The notes below the pieces were generated by a model. It did not search any database and was not told the origin of the DNA. It saw only the letters and a list, made by a program, of their open reading frames with translations. Of a stretch of DNA of 64,000 nucleotides, positions 38,001 through 53,000 are shown in pieces. Every line of letters begins with the position of its first letter. Position 1 is the first letter of the stretch. A program made the translations under genes and the position numbers. Where the stretch lies: the NCBI GenBank assembly GCA_905147135.1, contig LR990052.1, positions 14,942,200 through 15,006,199 on the forward strand, given 5' to 3'. This DNA is from Blastobasis lacticolella (lineage: Eukaryota > Arthropoda > Insecta > Lepidoptera > Blastobasidae).

Positions 38001-41000
38001 TTCAGTCGCATGAACGTGCAGGTTTCATCACGAATTTTTTCCCTCAGCACCGGTTAGTGTTCAACTAATGTACATAATTCAGAAAAAGAGTTATTGCTAC
38101 ATGACGGCAATGCGGTTCGAACCCGGTACATCTTGCTTGTGATACACGGATTGTGCTACACGCCCATAGCACAATCCTTGTAAAAAAACAACAAAGCGTA
38201 ACTATAAAATTACGGCTACAAACAAATCCGATGAAAGCTCAGTTTTGACTGATTTATTCGACAAGTTAATTGAATCGAGTATTTGTTTGATTTATCGGCT
38301 TGAAACTTTAATTTAAACGCCAGTGAGCGGGCCCAAAGATGAATTTTAAAATGTATTTTTACATTTTTGCAAAAATACAGCATTTTTTTATTGTGCACAA
38401 TAAGAAAATAAGATATCTAAATGTAGGACAACTGCTTCTAATCATCACGTTCTCTTTGCTGTAGGCCAGCTGGAAAAAAATTCTTTAGAGAAATAAGTAC
38501 ATACATAGTACCTGTGTGTCATAAATACATTTGTATCTGTTACCATTACTGTGTACAATAAACTATTAATATACAAATAAAGATTATCTTATATTTCCAA
38601 TACAAATTCCTCAACATTTGAACATTAAATAAATAATATACAACTCAAGACAAGTTAGTTTATTCTTTCGATCATACTGAACTACGTGGAATCAGTTCAA
38701 AGTTATGTCATAACTACGATGTAACAGAGATAAACAGTTTTTTCCCGGCATTTGGAACGTTATTGAATTACATTAATTTTGGGATAAATTATAGCCCTAT
38801 TCATAGTATTAGTATTATTCATACATAGCTATAAGCGATACCACTGCAAAATTTCATCAAATCTAATTCGTACTTTATTGGTGAAGAAGAAACAAACATC
38901 CATTTAACCTTATATAAACATTCACGAGTATAATATTAGTAACAGCAGAAGGTTTTGTTTTTTTCGGATTTTGAGAAAACATGCGTGATTCTTACATCGA
39001 AAAAGGTTCACAAATAAATCCGATCACTTTAAAAGGCCATCATTAGACATTATCTCCTATATGGTAGCGAAACTTGGCCTCTACTAGAGTAAAGCGACTC
39101 AAGCAGATATGTGGAGTTTCACGCAAAGATCCTATCCGAAATGCCCACATTCGCGGTAGCCTGGGCGTCTGTTAAGCTGCAAGAGTGCCGCCTTCGATGG
39201 TATGGTCACATCTTATGCAGGCCGGCAAAATACGTAGGGAACAAATGTCTGGCCATGCCACCCCCGCTAGGCACGGGAAGAAGAGGCCGGCACAAGAAGC
39301 AATGGCTAGACACCGTTAAGAATGATATACGTGCCAACGAATTCACCTCTAAGGATGCCGCAGACCGAGCGGGGAACGGATCGCGGACCCCCGGCCCTGG
39401 CGTGCTGCGCGAGAGCAACCGGGATTCAACACCGGGATAAAAAGTGTTATCATGAACACTTTAAAATCATTTGAGACAAATTAAATTCGGGATAGCAGTT
39501 TGAAGTTGGGATATGAATCGATTACTCAAACATAGTTGGTGTAATTTTTTTGGAAAGCTAATTAAAGTGCCAATACCATTTTTGTGCAGTAGTGTCTTTA
39601 CAATTTCGTAATAATTCGTCCAAGCATATTCATTTCGGTTTTCTCCGAAATGCGGGACTGATGCCCGATTGCACCAAACTTGTTGCCGCCTTGAAATTTT
39701 CGTAAGCATTTTAGCGTCATAAAATCGGTGTCATCATGTTTAAGAGTGCGTTAGGGTTGGTGTTCGTGCAATACTTAATAAAGATTTCTGATAGTAGAAA
39801 TTAGTAATACGATTTAGATGTGGTCTTCTTAAACCAATGACGTCATAAATTTTGCTCAAATAAATTGATCCCATACCTATCCTAAATTGAATCACTTCAG
39901 CCTGGTATTTTATGAAGTATAAAAACTCAGCCACTCTCCGAGTAGAAAATAAACTTTATTTCGTGAGTCACTTTGAACTTCTAGATCCCTCTTACGTACC
40001 GTGGCAGTTGATATCACTAAAGTCCCCCTGACGACTGCGCGTCATTCAAATTCATTGCGATTTGGATAATACCTACCTAGCCATTTAAAATCGATTTACG
40101 TCCAGTGGGGTATTTTCAGACAGCTACTTTAAAAGGTAAAAAGTGTAGTTCAACATGCATCTCTAGATAGTGCTGCTAAGACAGGAGTCTCAAGTATTGA
40201 ATTTGGTAACCATGCCATCCGCGTTGCTCGGTTTTGGTCTGGGAAAATATAAGTATCTTGGAAAATATAGTACCTAATAATAAATAATGTTGTACTTAAC
40301 CTATTGGTTATTGTAACGATAAGAAGAATTTGGTAACCGAAGTTACTTGGAAAAGTGTTTCATGAAATGATACTTAGTTTAAGTTACTTTTCTGAGAACA
40401 AAGCCCAAAATGTCTACATTTTTATACATCTCATTATGATTTGTTTTTGATCAACGATCAACAATTTTTTGAAGTATTTTTTTTTCGGCTCTCGAAAACT
40501 CTTCTATTCTTGATTATTTAATACATTTACACCCGTAGTCGATACGGCTCTATGATTGGTCAATTTCTTTCATTTTGACGGACGCATAGTGCATGATAGT
40601 TTCGATCGCCACTTAAGTTTGACAGTTGGAACCATGTGCGTTAGCGCGCACTGTGAGACCCAACGACTTCTATATACGGTGAGACTACATAGTAACGTTG
40701 AGCGCGTCGGTGGCCGAGCGGTTAGAGTATCCGACTCGTAAGCCAGAAGTCCCGAATTCGAATCCCGCTCGGGCCATGTACCAATAACTGTTTTCTGAAT
40801 TATGTACATTAGTTGAATACTAACCGATGCTCTTACGGTGAGGGAAAACATCGTGATGAAACCTACACATTCAGGCGACTGGATGTGTAACCATGATACA
40901 ATCTGGTCAGGTTCCCCTGGTAGCAGGGCCATGGAGGTCAGATGGCAGTCGCTCGTCTGTAATTACCTGACCTGCCAAATCCTGGACCATGGTTAAGGCG

Positions 41001-44000
41001 GACCCCGGGCCATCGTGCGCGAGAGCACAAACCGGAATATTAACGCCAAGATAATGATGATGAGCATATAGTAACGTTTCTGTGTTACTCAGCTCTAGTC
41101 TATCCATACACTCACCTCAGTAAATTCGCAGTGCATGGGGTCTCCTAAGATTGTGCCGTCAGGTTGCCTGAACCCGGCGTAACTGATCAGCTGACTGTTC
41201 CATATCCTGTAGTCGTGCTGGCCGTCAGTGCGTTGTGGGAACATGGTGATAGCTGACCTGCAAGAAGTATGGGTATTATTGGGTGGTAAAAATAGGTCGG
41301 TTTTATGTATTTATAGTCAGAATTTGTATAAGAGCGAATGGATTTTTATTCATTATATTTGTAAGTGAAGGACGTGAAAGAAAAAGTGAGCGCCGGGGAA
41401 TATAAAGAGATGAAGAGGTTGGCAGACAGGAGAGAAGAGTGGCGATTGCTCCACCGACAACAGTATGACTCTTAAATATATGATGATGATATTTATAGGT
41501 AGGTACATAGTGGAGATCCTTTTGTAACAGTGATATCTTTTACATAAATTTATGGCCAAAATCAGATTATCTTTGTAAAATATTGAATTTATTTTGTACA
41601 CGTTTGAAAAACTTTGCTTGGAAATAAAGTAAATCTTGCTAAGAATATTCGATCATCAGAACATATTTAATGTATATTTGAATCAAAAGACAATAAAGTC
41701 CATAGATTTATAACTCTTACGTGCCTTACAGCTTAAAAACTACGCGAGAAAGAATTTAAAATACTTTTATAAATTTACACAACACTTTCCAAAACTGTCA
41801 TGGCAGAGTACTACTGTATTGCGAAGGAACCTTAGCGCAAGAAAAACAAAAAAAATTCCGTCCACTTGTTTTCAAACTTTAGACATGGAAAAATAATAAG
41901 GGCCTCGATCAACTATGATGTACAAATACATGATGGGGGACATCGCATCTCTTTTTAGGGTTCCGCAGAAATCCAGGAACCCTCACAGTTTCGCCAAGTC
42001 TGCCTGTCCGTAACTCGATGACTATTTGTAATTGAAACTTCACTAGAAAGCTATAATTGTCACAGTTATATATTTATATTAACCACGCCTATAATAAATT
42101 GTTATTGTAAGGGTGCGTTCAGATGTCACGAACGCGACGCGACCTCATTACGGCAACGGCTCAATATAAATGTAAAGGCAAAATGACAGTAAATATAAAA
42201 CGTCGAAGGTTTCTTGCGTTTCATTCATGTGGTCTATGAATCAATTGTTCCGATTTTCATGGTTTTAATACCATTTGCAGTATTTTACTGAATTTCGGGG
42301 TGCACCGCTAGCACGATTGATGGACAGAATACCGAGGTTTAGTAATAGGGTTGCTTGTCCACCCTTCGGGTACGGAATCATCAAAAGTAGCTGTCTCGTT
42401 AACCTTTACTAAATTGTTCAAAAGTATCAAAAAGCCCACTTCCAAGTACGCATTATGACATTAGGCAACTACGGAACCGTACACTGTTCGCGTGGCCCCA
42501 ACCCATCTTGACCGTTTTTTTTATTCTATGTGTAGAATAACACGCTTCCGCACCTGATATTCCCCTTGTTTGTGCTGTACTTGATGTGGTTGCAGAGTGC
42601 CTCGAACATTCCGCTTGTGGTCGTCACTTGCCGACAGTCGAAAACCTGATGGGAAATCGGAAAACAATTGTGAAATTTATGCTTAACTTGACAGGCCGTC
42701 TTATACTGTGCGCGCGCTAGTTCATGTTCATCGGGCACGACCGCTTAAGTAATTCTAGCAATTATTTAAGGTGAGATGGCGATGTATAATCGGTCCGATG
42801 GTCGAGCCCGATGGGCATGAACTTGCGCGTGCTCTGTACCATTCGCCTTCTGTCGTTCTTTAAAGTAACAGAACTGATTTAATGGGGAGCGTTTTTCATA
42901 CAAATTTTATGTAACCTTATTTATCAATTCTTCCATGTGTTAGACTTTTTTATGCACCTATGTTTGTACAATTGGCCGTTAGTGTATCCAAATGAGCGTG
43001 AAATGGATATAAAACAAAGCAATGAAAAATAAATATATTTGTATTACAAAACAACGCCATCTAGAGGCTATTTGTAGTTTATTATTGTTTTTTTTTATTA
43101 TCGATATAACTACTGTATTATAAATCATTAACCTATAGAAACCCATTTTGCGTACCATTAAATACATTTACTAAGAGGAACCATAATGAACCATAATTCA
43201 ATTACTTAAAACTCAAACGAAAATAAATTTAGTATGGAAATCCCTTTAACGTTTCTGTTACTTTACAACCAGAGAACACTGTTGTGTTGTCATGTTTATT
43301 GTGTGTTTGTTTAAAAAAATATACATAATAGTTGAATGTAAAAGATTTATAATTCGCAGTACGCCGCAACAACAAATTGTAAATCACACAACAAAAGCAA
43401 AAGTAGCTGACAATGGTTGCCGGCAATGCCGACCACTGCACTTGTTGCAGCCATATGTCATATCAAATCAAATATATTTATTCAAGTAATTTATTTAAAA
43501 AACACTTATCATTCATACATAAAACATAACCGTCCTTGGCAGTCGGGTAATAAGAACTTTAAAATGCTAGTCGCCGCAGCATCGTCGAGCGGATAAAGGT
43601 TTATTTGGGCGTGCTGAGATTGACAAGTCAATACAACCAGTAGGTAAGATCGTAGAAAAAAAAAACTAAACTATATTCCGATAATATCATGTACAAGTTA
43701 CATTGTATGATAATATCGGAGTTTCGTACAGTCCGATTTCACGAAGGTATCCAAGAAATTACCAAATTCGTTTATATGCTAATAAGAGCTCCTTTGATAT
43801 TTACATAAGCTTTAATAGTAGGTAAACTGTGTGACAAGTTCCACAAGCTTAGGTGAATAATTAAAGGCATTTTGTAGTTGTTTACCGCGACTTGTGCCGT
43901 GGAAGTAGTTCAATACTACGTGCTTCGTTTTGTCACGACCAAAATAAAATAAATAAATCGAATATCAATGGTAAACGTGTGTGACCGTGATGCAGACAAC

Positions 44001-47000
44001 TGCGTCGAAAAATCGGTCAAGTACTTTGTACAAGATCATGATCAATCGGTCAAGATTTTTGTCGTGTACTTTGTATAGATATTTTGTGCCGTATTTGTGT
44101 CGTACTGTATATAGACTGTTAGGGTGACATAGGTTATCCAGCGTCATCCAGTACAAGAAAAATTCCACTTTGTAGCGATAGTAGACATTGAGGAGACCCA
44201 CAATTTTTTTTAGTTATGGAACCCACACAAGAGGATATGTAAGTACTACCACTACGAATAGTCGAAGTTTGGGTCACAAAGAAAAATAGTTTTGATTGTG
44301 CACGGGCAGACCACCGTTTTGTGAGTCTCCTAAACGTCTAATATCGCTACAAAGTGGATTGTTTTTGTACTCGATGACGTAGTATAAACCTACGTCACCC
44401 TTACAGTCTATACACCGCGACACAAAGATGCGCGGCACAAAATATAGGTACAAAGTACATGACAAAAACCACGACACCTTAAAAAGAACTTAGAATTCTA
44501 ATTCGCGCTCAATGAATTCAACATTTAAGGGAATCATTACTGTCTTCGACTGATCATTAATAGATCAAGTCGTCCATTTAACAGGCAAGTAATCCACTTA
44601 AGCTGCGTAATTACAAAATGCAGAGGGCAATCTCTGGAAGGCTTAGCGCCGAGGGCCGCTGATGTCTTTGTAAAGCCCTTTGGTGGCTTCGGTGCCTCGT
44701 TGGTGGGGGTTTGTTCGTTAGAATTGAAATGAATAAATTGGCGTCAACTTCTCCACTGCAGCCGATCGAAGTCACTAATGGCAAAAATGTTGAGATTAAA
44801 ACCTTGTTTGGCAGAGAAAGATACTTTAAAGTTAGCACTTAAGCAGATGGTAATTCTGCTACAATTCCGCTTAAAAGCAAAACATACAAAATATTCTTTG
44901 ATGGACGAGCCATCTGATGTAAAGCGGCCACAGTAGTACGGACTACTGTGGCCGCTATACTAATGTTGCCGTAAAAAATTTAGCGAGTTATCAGTTAGCT
45001 GTTACAGGCTAACGTAAAATCATCATCAGAATATTACTAGATTATTGTTAATTTCAAGTATAATTATGAGCTAAATCGATTTTTCTTCCAAGCAACTCTT
45101 TACTACTTAAGAAAGAGGCCCTAAATTTATTATTGCACTTACATACTGAAAATAAACACAAAGTTTCAATATGAAATAAAATGTGTCGCCAACTCGAAAA
45201 GTTTCAGACACATTTCATCCTCGCGCGAACTTCCGCTGAACTGCAAAGAAAACTTTGGAAACTAAAACACTTGTAACACTTCTTTAACTATGTGATAAAT
45301 GTACCAAACGACAACGCGATGTAGTTTATTGCAAGTTTGCGCTAGATACAATAAATACTTACAGAGTTTATTTATCGCTCTACTGTAATTACCTGATCTG
45401 CCAAATTCTGGATCATGGTCAAGGAGGACCCCGGGCCCTCGTGCGCGAGAGCACAACCTGAACATTAACGCGAAGATCATTATTTTTTATTTTTTTGCTT
45501 GATATTGAAAATAATTAAGTAATATGCTAATGATGACGATTTTACGTCATAAATAGCCAAAACAACTAACTGATGACTCGCAAACTTTTTTAGAATAAAA
45601 AAATTAACAGCTTAATTTGGCTTTACAGAAACCGAAACCGATAACAATAGAAGCTTCTAATTGTGACAAAAGTACAATCAAGAGTACAACTTCAAAGAGG
45701 TTTCGCGCCACCAAACTAGCTCTCAGGGCCTCGACGAAGGGTTTATTTTCCTTTACATAAATAAACATCGGAGGGAAATGAATAAAACACCACTCAAAAT
45801 ATTCATAAAGTTACAATACCTATTCCGGAGTAGGCCGAAAAGTTGGCCGTGATGTTGCCAAGACGCCGCGCCGTAAAATTTTAACGCTCTTCGTGTTTGT
45901 AACGTATAGATCGACGTGGCGTATTTTGCAGTAAAATTTCAAGTTCCGGTAACTTATGGGGCTATTTATCCAACGCTAGCAGTTGAGTCGTTTTCGAATC
46001 GCTTCCGATGTGACAAATGATCCTCTCTCTGTTCTCAACTTCACCAGTGGATTGCGATGGTCTTTGTATTATGATTATTACGATCATAATCATTCAGTAT
46101 TAGGCTCTTACATGATGTTTCAGAGTTACATCGATTTTAGGTAGATATTCAATATTTATCTCTACCGTATTTCTTTTTTTAAGTAATAACAGTCTATCTG
46201 TCACTACAGACTATCTGTTAATAGCCAATGTTTTTTTTCGTTGCAGCACGTAATGGGACTTTTCTCATTAGAGTCAGCAAATTCATTTACGTCCTCCTTC
46301 CTTCTTTCGCTTACCCTCTTCTGGAGAGACTATAATTGATTTTAGTCTTGAGTATTATTGCAAGTTGCTTCTCCATTGAGCAACGGAGATTAGTAGTTTG
46401 CTGTTAAGGCTATTTTTCTCAGAAAACTAGTGTAAGACTAAGATGATAGTTCTCATAAGCCAAATGGATAAATAGCTTATCCGATTAAGGTAATTGGAGA
46501 TGTTCCCGCAAGATAATGGTATTATCAGGCTACTGATCCGCTATTGGTTATGTGCGGCTTTGTTATTATAATCAATTATTAAATTAATATTTATAAAGCC
46601 TCTAACTGTTACCTATAGAAAATAATAAATTCCAAAACTATTCTCCTCAAAATGACAATATTCTTTAAAACAAGCAATTAATAGAACCCGATAACAATTT
46701 TGCGTAATTGCCTTTTTTAAACATATTTTCGGAATTGCTACGAATTATTAAAAATCCTATATATGTAACTACTCTCTATCTATCCCAAAAGATAAATACA
46801 CAAATCATTTTATCTATACTCAGATCTTTATGTTCAAATTACACTCTCGATCATTGTTGTCTAAAGAAATAGGTACTTTCTCCGCGATCATTTATACAAA
46901 TTTTAAAAAGCATTTTATCTACACTCATAGCGTAATGTTCCAATTTCATATTAGAAAACAGTCGTTTAAGGGTACACTTTTTTCACGCCAGTCTATAAAA

Positions 47001-50000
47001 TTTTAAAAAATTACTTTTCGATACAGCATTTCCCATACTATTTTCATTACAGCTGTATCGTAATATAACTTTTTAATCATTATGCAACACTTATATTTTT
47101 TTATTTTTGGTCGGGCGCCGGGACACGGCGAAATGTAGGCTGAATACCTAGATGTCTTTAACAAATTCAAAATTTAAATTTTCTTGTTTATATTCTGTGT
47201 AATTATTTTCCCGCTAAACAGAATATTCTTTGTAATTGTTGTAATTTGTGTTTGTGAATGTTTTTTCTTATTTTAAGCAAATAAATAGATAAATGTGAAA
47301 GTAGTAAAGTGAATTTTCCGCCGCTTGATATCCTCGACTCGCAACTGACTCGCAGCTTACTTCCAGCAAAATTGAGAAAATTATAGGTACGATATTTTAA
47401 CATTAAATATGAGTGTAGCTAAAGTAGTGTATGCAACTGCATATAATTAGGTATTAAAACACTCGTGTCAAACTATTATCATACTCGTCTACGCCTCGTA
47501 TGATAAACAGACACTCATGTTTTAATACCCCCTTTTATATGACAGTTGCATAAACTACTATTATGATACTTTCATACAATTTTTCACTATATAACAGCTA
47601 TATCATAAAATAACTTTATCTACATTTATAGTAGTAATGTTCCAATTACACATTCGAAAACATTTGTTTAAGGATACGCCAACCCACAAAATTAGTTTGT
47701 TATACAGCATTTCTCATAATACATTTCTGAATAAATATGTCATTATCAAATTCAAAATTCTAACTTTCCTGGTTTTGATTATGATTGTGTATGTATGGAA
47801 TTATTTTCCCGCTAAACAGGAAGTTTTTCTTCTTTAAGGCAAAAAAATGATAAATGTGAAACTAGTGAAGTGAATTTCCCGCCATATACATAGTTTCGAT
47901 TTTGAATCTTTGCCATAATTAAAACAACGAAATCCTAATTTGTAAACCAAAAATTATTAGGTTCCGAAATAGGACTTTGTAAAGTCTCCAAAAAGCACGA
48001 TACCTGGCTCTGAACTATCCAGAACCCCAGATCCCCAGATCCCAGTATCGAGTGTCCCAAAAAGTCAGCTGCAAAGTTAATGGCATAACTTTATTTGTGT
48101 GGTAGAGGGTCAACAGACATAATAGCGACCTACCCATAACTAGTATAAAATAAGCTAACATTGCTATGTGCGTCTCTAAAGACGCTAGCTCATCCTGTGC
48201 TGGTTATGGGCAGGTCGATATTATGCTGTTTTTTGTACATATAAAATCGTGAGCGCAAACACTGACCTGTAACTTAGACCACTGTATCCTGCCGATGCAG
48301 CGGCTGGCGTTTCTCCAGGCGAGCTTGCAGCCGAAAACCAGCTCGGTGGTGGTGAGCTGGTAGGTGCCGGTCCTTGCCACCTCCTCCTGGACTGCCTGCC
48401 AGCGCGCCTCATGTGCCGGCGTGTTGGCCCTGCCGTGTGGACCATCAGTATAATCACAAAGTAAGAACGAGCTGTACGGTATTCGTACTTAAAATATGTC
48501 ACCAAAAATTTTGGCAAAAGGCTAGCAACAAAGTCCAAAACAACTAAAGCTCACACGTCAAATAGGTGAACTTTGGATTAAATATCACTGGAACGAAATA
48601 ACCATGCCAGGCAATGCAGTAAGATGCATTGTTTATCAGACTAACCCACAAGACTAGTTAAAATCTGTTGTTACTGTGTACTTTTGTCGCAACATGTGTA
48701 GGCCTCCCACAAGGTGGACCGACGACCTGGTAAAGATCGCAGGTACCAGCTGGACGCGGAAAGCACTGAACCGGTCTTTGTGGAGATCTCTGAGGGAGGC
48801 CTATGCCCAGGAGTGGGCGTCTTCTGGCTGATATGATGATGATGATGATTATTGTGTACTTTTGATTTTCTTTATGATGTCCGGCTTTTATTGATTTTTG
48901 CGCCGGTTGGTAATGGCGGGGGGATGTCAAAGACACACAACTGATCAGTGTAGAAGGCTGAGAGAGTCCGATATCTCACCTCCGTATGGACGCGAAGTAC
49001 TGTCCAAGGAAGTCCTTGGCGTGGTTGAGGACCTCCTCGGGCTCCCGTGGCACGTCCCCCCGTCCAGGGATCGCCATCACGCTCCCGAGGCATAGCCGCT
49101 CGGTGCATGGCAGCGGCTGGGGGCAGAAAAAGAAATGACATGAATTACCGAAGTGACAAGGTTTATTTTTGCTTAGCGTAGGTACAGACGATATCGACCT
49201 ACCACAAATCCAATATAAAAAGAGCTAACATTGCTATGGGTGTCTATAGAGACACTAACTCATTTTATGCTGGTTTTTAGGTTTAATGCTGGTAACTGTA
49301 CACTATTTGTAGACAATGAGCAAACTACAGATCACGGCTCACGACCCATTGAGAGAAAGCAATACCGATCGCAGGGAAAATTTTACATTATCATAGTAAT
49401 GTTTCAAATATTGTGCAAACGTTTCCTTAAACCAACCCGCCTGCCAAGCGTGGAGAGGCCCTAAGCCCTGCAGTGGACTATTTTGTGCTGTGATGTGATG
49501 ATATTTGCTTAAACAACTCCAACAAGCAAAGTAAGTACGTAAAGAAACTACCTATATCGTGTAATTCTACGCGACAGCTATCCGTAAATTCCGTGTGCTA
49601 TCTGTGTCACATTTGCAGACCCACAGATTTGTACGATCGGATAAACTACCCCGATTCAGGGGACTGACGTATTCATGCCACAAATTTGCCTACAAACGGG
49701 CGCGTATTTCGAACGCTTTAGTTTAGTAAATCACTTTGAAACGGTATATTTCAATATGGGAGCTGAGGCGGTACTATGTTAACTATGTTAAATATACAAT
49801 AATAATTGCTTTGCGAGGTAGAGATGCCGTCACTAAGGTGCTTCGCTTCTTTCGCTCACTAGAAATACGCATGCAGGGTTTCATTCACTTGCAGCCTCCA
49901 ATGACGTCATGAGTGTTAAATTTTGGAGATTTACAACGATATGAGCAAATTTCAGCGGCTAGAAAGGACATAAATACATATTACAATTTACAAACGTAGG

Positions 50001-53000
50001 TAATTGTAATCTTCCATTTATTGAATAGCTAAAGCGCCGATCGATATTGACCTACCCTGTAATTTATTTTTAAGACAGTAACTTACATGGAGTTCTTCAA
50101 GAAAGGGATTAAAAGGTTTTCACGGGGTCGGCAACGCGTGGGTGATGCCCCTGGTATTGCAAACGTCTATAGGCTGCGGTGACTGCTTACCATCAGGCAG
50201 GCGCAAGCTTGTTTGCCAACTTAGTGGTATAAAAAAAATTCTTTCTTGTAAATTTGAAGTATTTTTCTTGAAGTTGTTGACGAGTATGCCTAGCTAGATG
50301 AAGCTGGGTGGGTGATTACAGCGATTTGACCGTCTCGTTCAAAATATCTCAGAAAAAATTGGCGTACCTAGTTATTTATTTATTTCTGAAAAGTTGTCGA
50401 GTTTTGTCCACGTAAGAGGCGTCTAGCTAACACATGTATAATCAGCTTTAGAGAGAACGGACCGAGGGGTGGGGTACATTCTCTCTGCAGCTGAGCTATT
50501 TCGGTAAGTCAGAAATATTCATTAAATATTCAGGGCAAAAAGATTGTAGAATTGTACGAAATTTGTAAATCTACGAATGTTACGACGTAAAATCCTCGTT
50601 TACCCCTGAAAGTAACTTAATCTCTAGGGCTCTTGACATACATCTCAGCCAATTACGTCGATAAGGACGCCTAAGGAAGGTTCTGCCCTGTTCGTAAATA
50701 TTTTGGTGCGTCACTTCAACGTGTGCAGGTACCAGATACACAAGCAACAAGCACGTGTACCAGAGTCAAATCCCCTCACTAAACCCCGAAATGAAATTCA
50801 AGATAAAAAATGTAAACAAATTACCCCTATAAAAACTAAACCTAAGCGGTCATTCATACGATTTTATTTCATTGTGAATTCTGTCAATATTTCAATTATT
50901 TTAAATAATCCATCTCTTGGGCTTGTTTTTTATAGTGGAAATTTGTTTACATTTTTGATCTTGAATTTCATCCCCGAGTACATATGTAATACCTATTTAC
51001 ATGTCTGTCGGTAGGTGCATAATGTTTGTCTTAGTTAATTTAACTGTAAGACTTCATTATTCGAAAGGGAGTAAATTATTCGACAAATTCTGCACTGTCT
51101 TTTGACAGTGCAGTTAAGGATACAAGTCTGAGTGAATTTTCACCGACTAACAGCCCCCAGACGTTATCCTGTGTAACTCTGCTAATATTTAACTATCCGT
51201 CTCTACTCGCGAAGAATGTAGCTTCGTATTAATGAAGAATCTTCGAAGTTGGTGCAGTAGTTACTGAGATTACCCCCAAGATAAGAGTTTTGTACCCGGG
51301 GATCTTTGTATTTAAATTATATTAAAATATGTTTTTTTTAGCAAATCGGTACTTTTTTACAGTATATGAAGCTATAATATTAAAAAAAATCGGATATGTA
51401 GTTTTTGACTTAGTCCATTACCCAGTTGCAAACACAAAAACACACAAAAAATTGAATCACAATCGTTTCAAGTTTAGAATGCCTCTTATTTCCTGTGGTG
51501 TTTAGTATAGAAGTAAAAAACTACTGAATTTGTAGAAAGAGACAAGTGAAAACAACACGCATAAACAACACAAACTCAAAGAAAAGGACAGAAATATCTG
51601 GTCTTCGGAAGCGAAGAGAGAAAATCTGGAGTATCAAATTAAGGAAACTGTTAAACACGACACCGATCCAAAATGAAGTCAGAAAGATCGTGTTACTTTA
51701 TTCTCATTTCAATATTTAAAAAACCTATATCAAGGTACGTAAAGTCACTAGACAAGAAGATGTCAAGGCACGTGTCTAAGAATAATGAGCTTGGTTATAG
51801 TAGAATTCAGTCACCTCCATGAAATTCGTTCCTTGTTTGATTTGGTGAAGAATATATCTTTTTCCTGACTCTGTGTTTATTCCGGTTTCAAACTAGTAAA
51901 CGAGAGAACGATTTCAGTAAAAAGAATAAAAGTTCAGTAACATATCTTTTGCGCCCTCGGCGTTTCAAACTCGCGCTCAATATTATTGAAAATATTTTAC
52001 TGTTACTCGGACCAAATTGCCACATTTTTATTGAAGTGTCAAGAGAGAACTGTGAAATTCATATAGGAAATATTTCTAGGAAAGTGTCCAGTCATTTTAT
52101 CTAAAACTAGTGGAGCCGACGCGACTTCCGCCGTACCTACCGTACACTTACTTAACCTACCCTTTTTTTCTTGCTTATAAACCTCACCATGCATCACTCT
52201 ATGTATTATTGAAAACTGCAATAAAATCTGTTATAATAATCATCTTGGCATTAGTGTCCCGGTTGTGCTCTCGAGAACGAGGGCCCGGGGTCCGCCTAGA
52301 CCATGATCCAGGATTTGGCGATCAGGTAGTTACAGTGGAGCGACTACCATCTGACCTCCGTGACCCTGCTATCAGGGGTACCTGACCAGATTGGATGATG
52401 GTTACAAATTCAGGTGCCTGAAATTGCAGGTTGCATCACGATTTTTTCCCTCACCGTAAGAGCATCGGTTAGAATTCAACTAATGTACATAAATCAGTAA
52501 AAAATCATTGGTACATAGCCGCAGCCGAATTCGAACCCGGAACCTCTCGCTTACGAGTCGCAATCCCTATCCGCTGGGCCGCCGACGCTCCCGGTACGGT
52601 ACCCCTCACAGGTAGATATATCTAGACTAAATTGTAACAAAAAAAGCTTTTTACATTGCACATTTTGTTCAGAAAATCACGTATAGAGTGTCATGTGGGC
52701 AATAAATATCATAAGCATAATTAACCATAACAAACTGCCGTGCAAAACTGGTCACTACTATTTGTTTTTCACGTAGCATTGCGTTTGGAGTATCTTAATG
52801 ATGAGATGTCTTACTGGTGTACCTTCCCCCGCGGGGTTCCTATAATCCTCTCGCGTAGGGAGGGGAGGTATGCAAGAACACATGGATACATTGTTGTATG
52901 TAAATACTTTAATGGTCGAACGAAATCTTTAGTAAAATTAGTGGAACCAATGATATCAGTGTCAGTCAATAAGACACGTTTGAGCGTGCCTTTGGAATCA

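Noticed and set aside
48872..49141. 89-codon minus-strand open frame [16 protein letters not shown]...
   Set aside because: It is a shadow frame over NOS exon 2; the correct frame encodes [14 protein letters not shown] and fits the splice phases.
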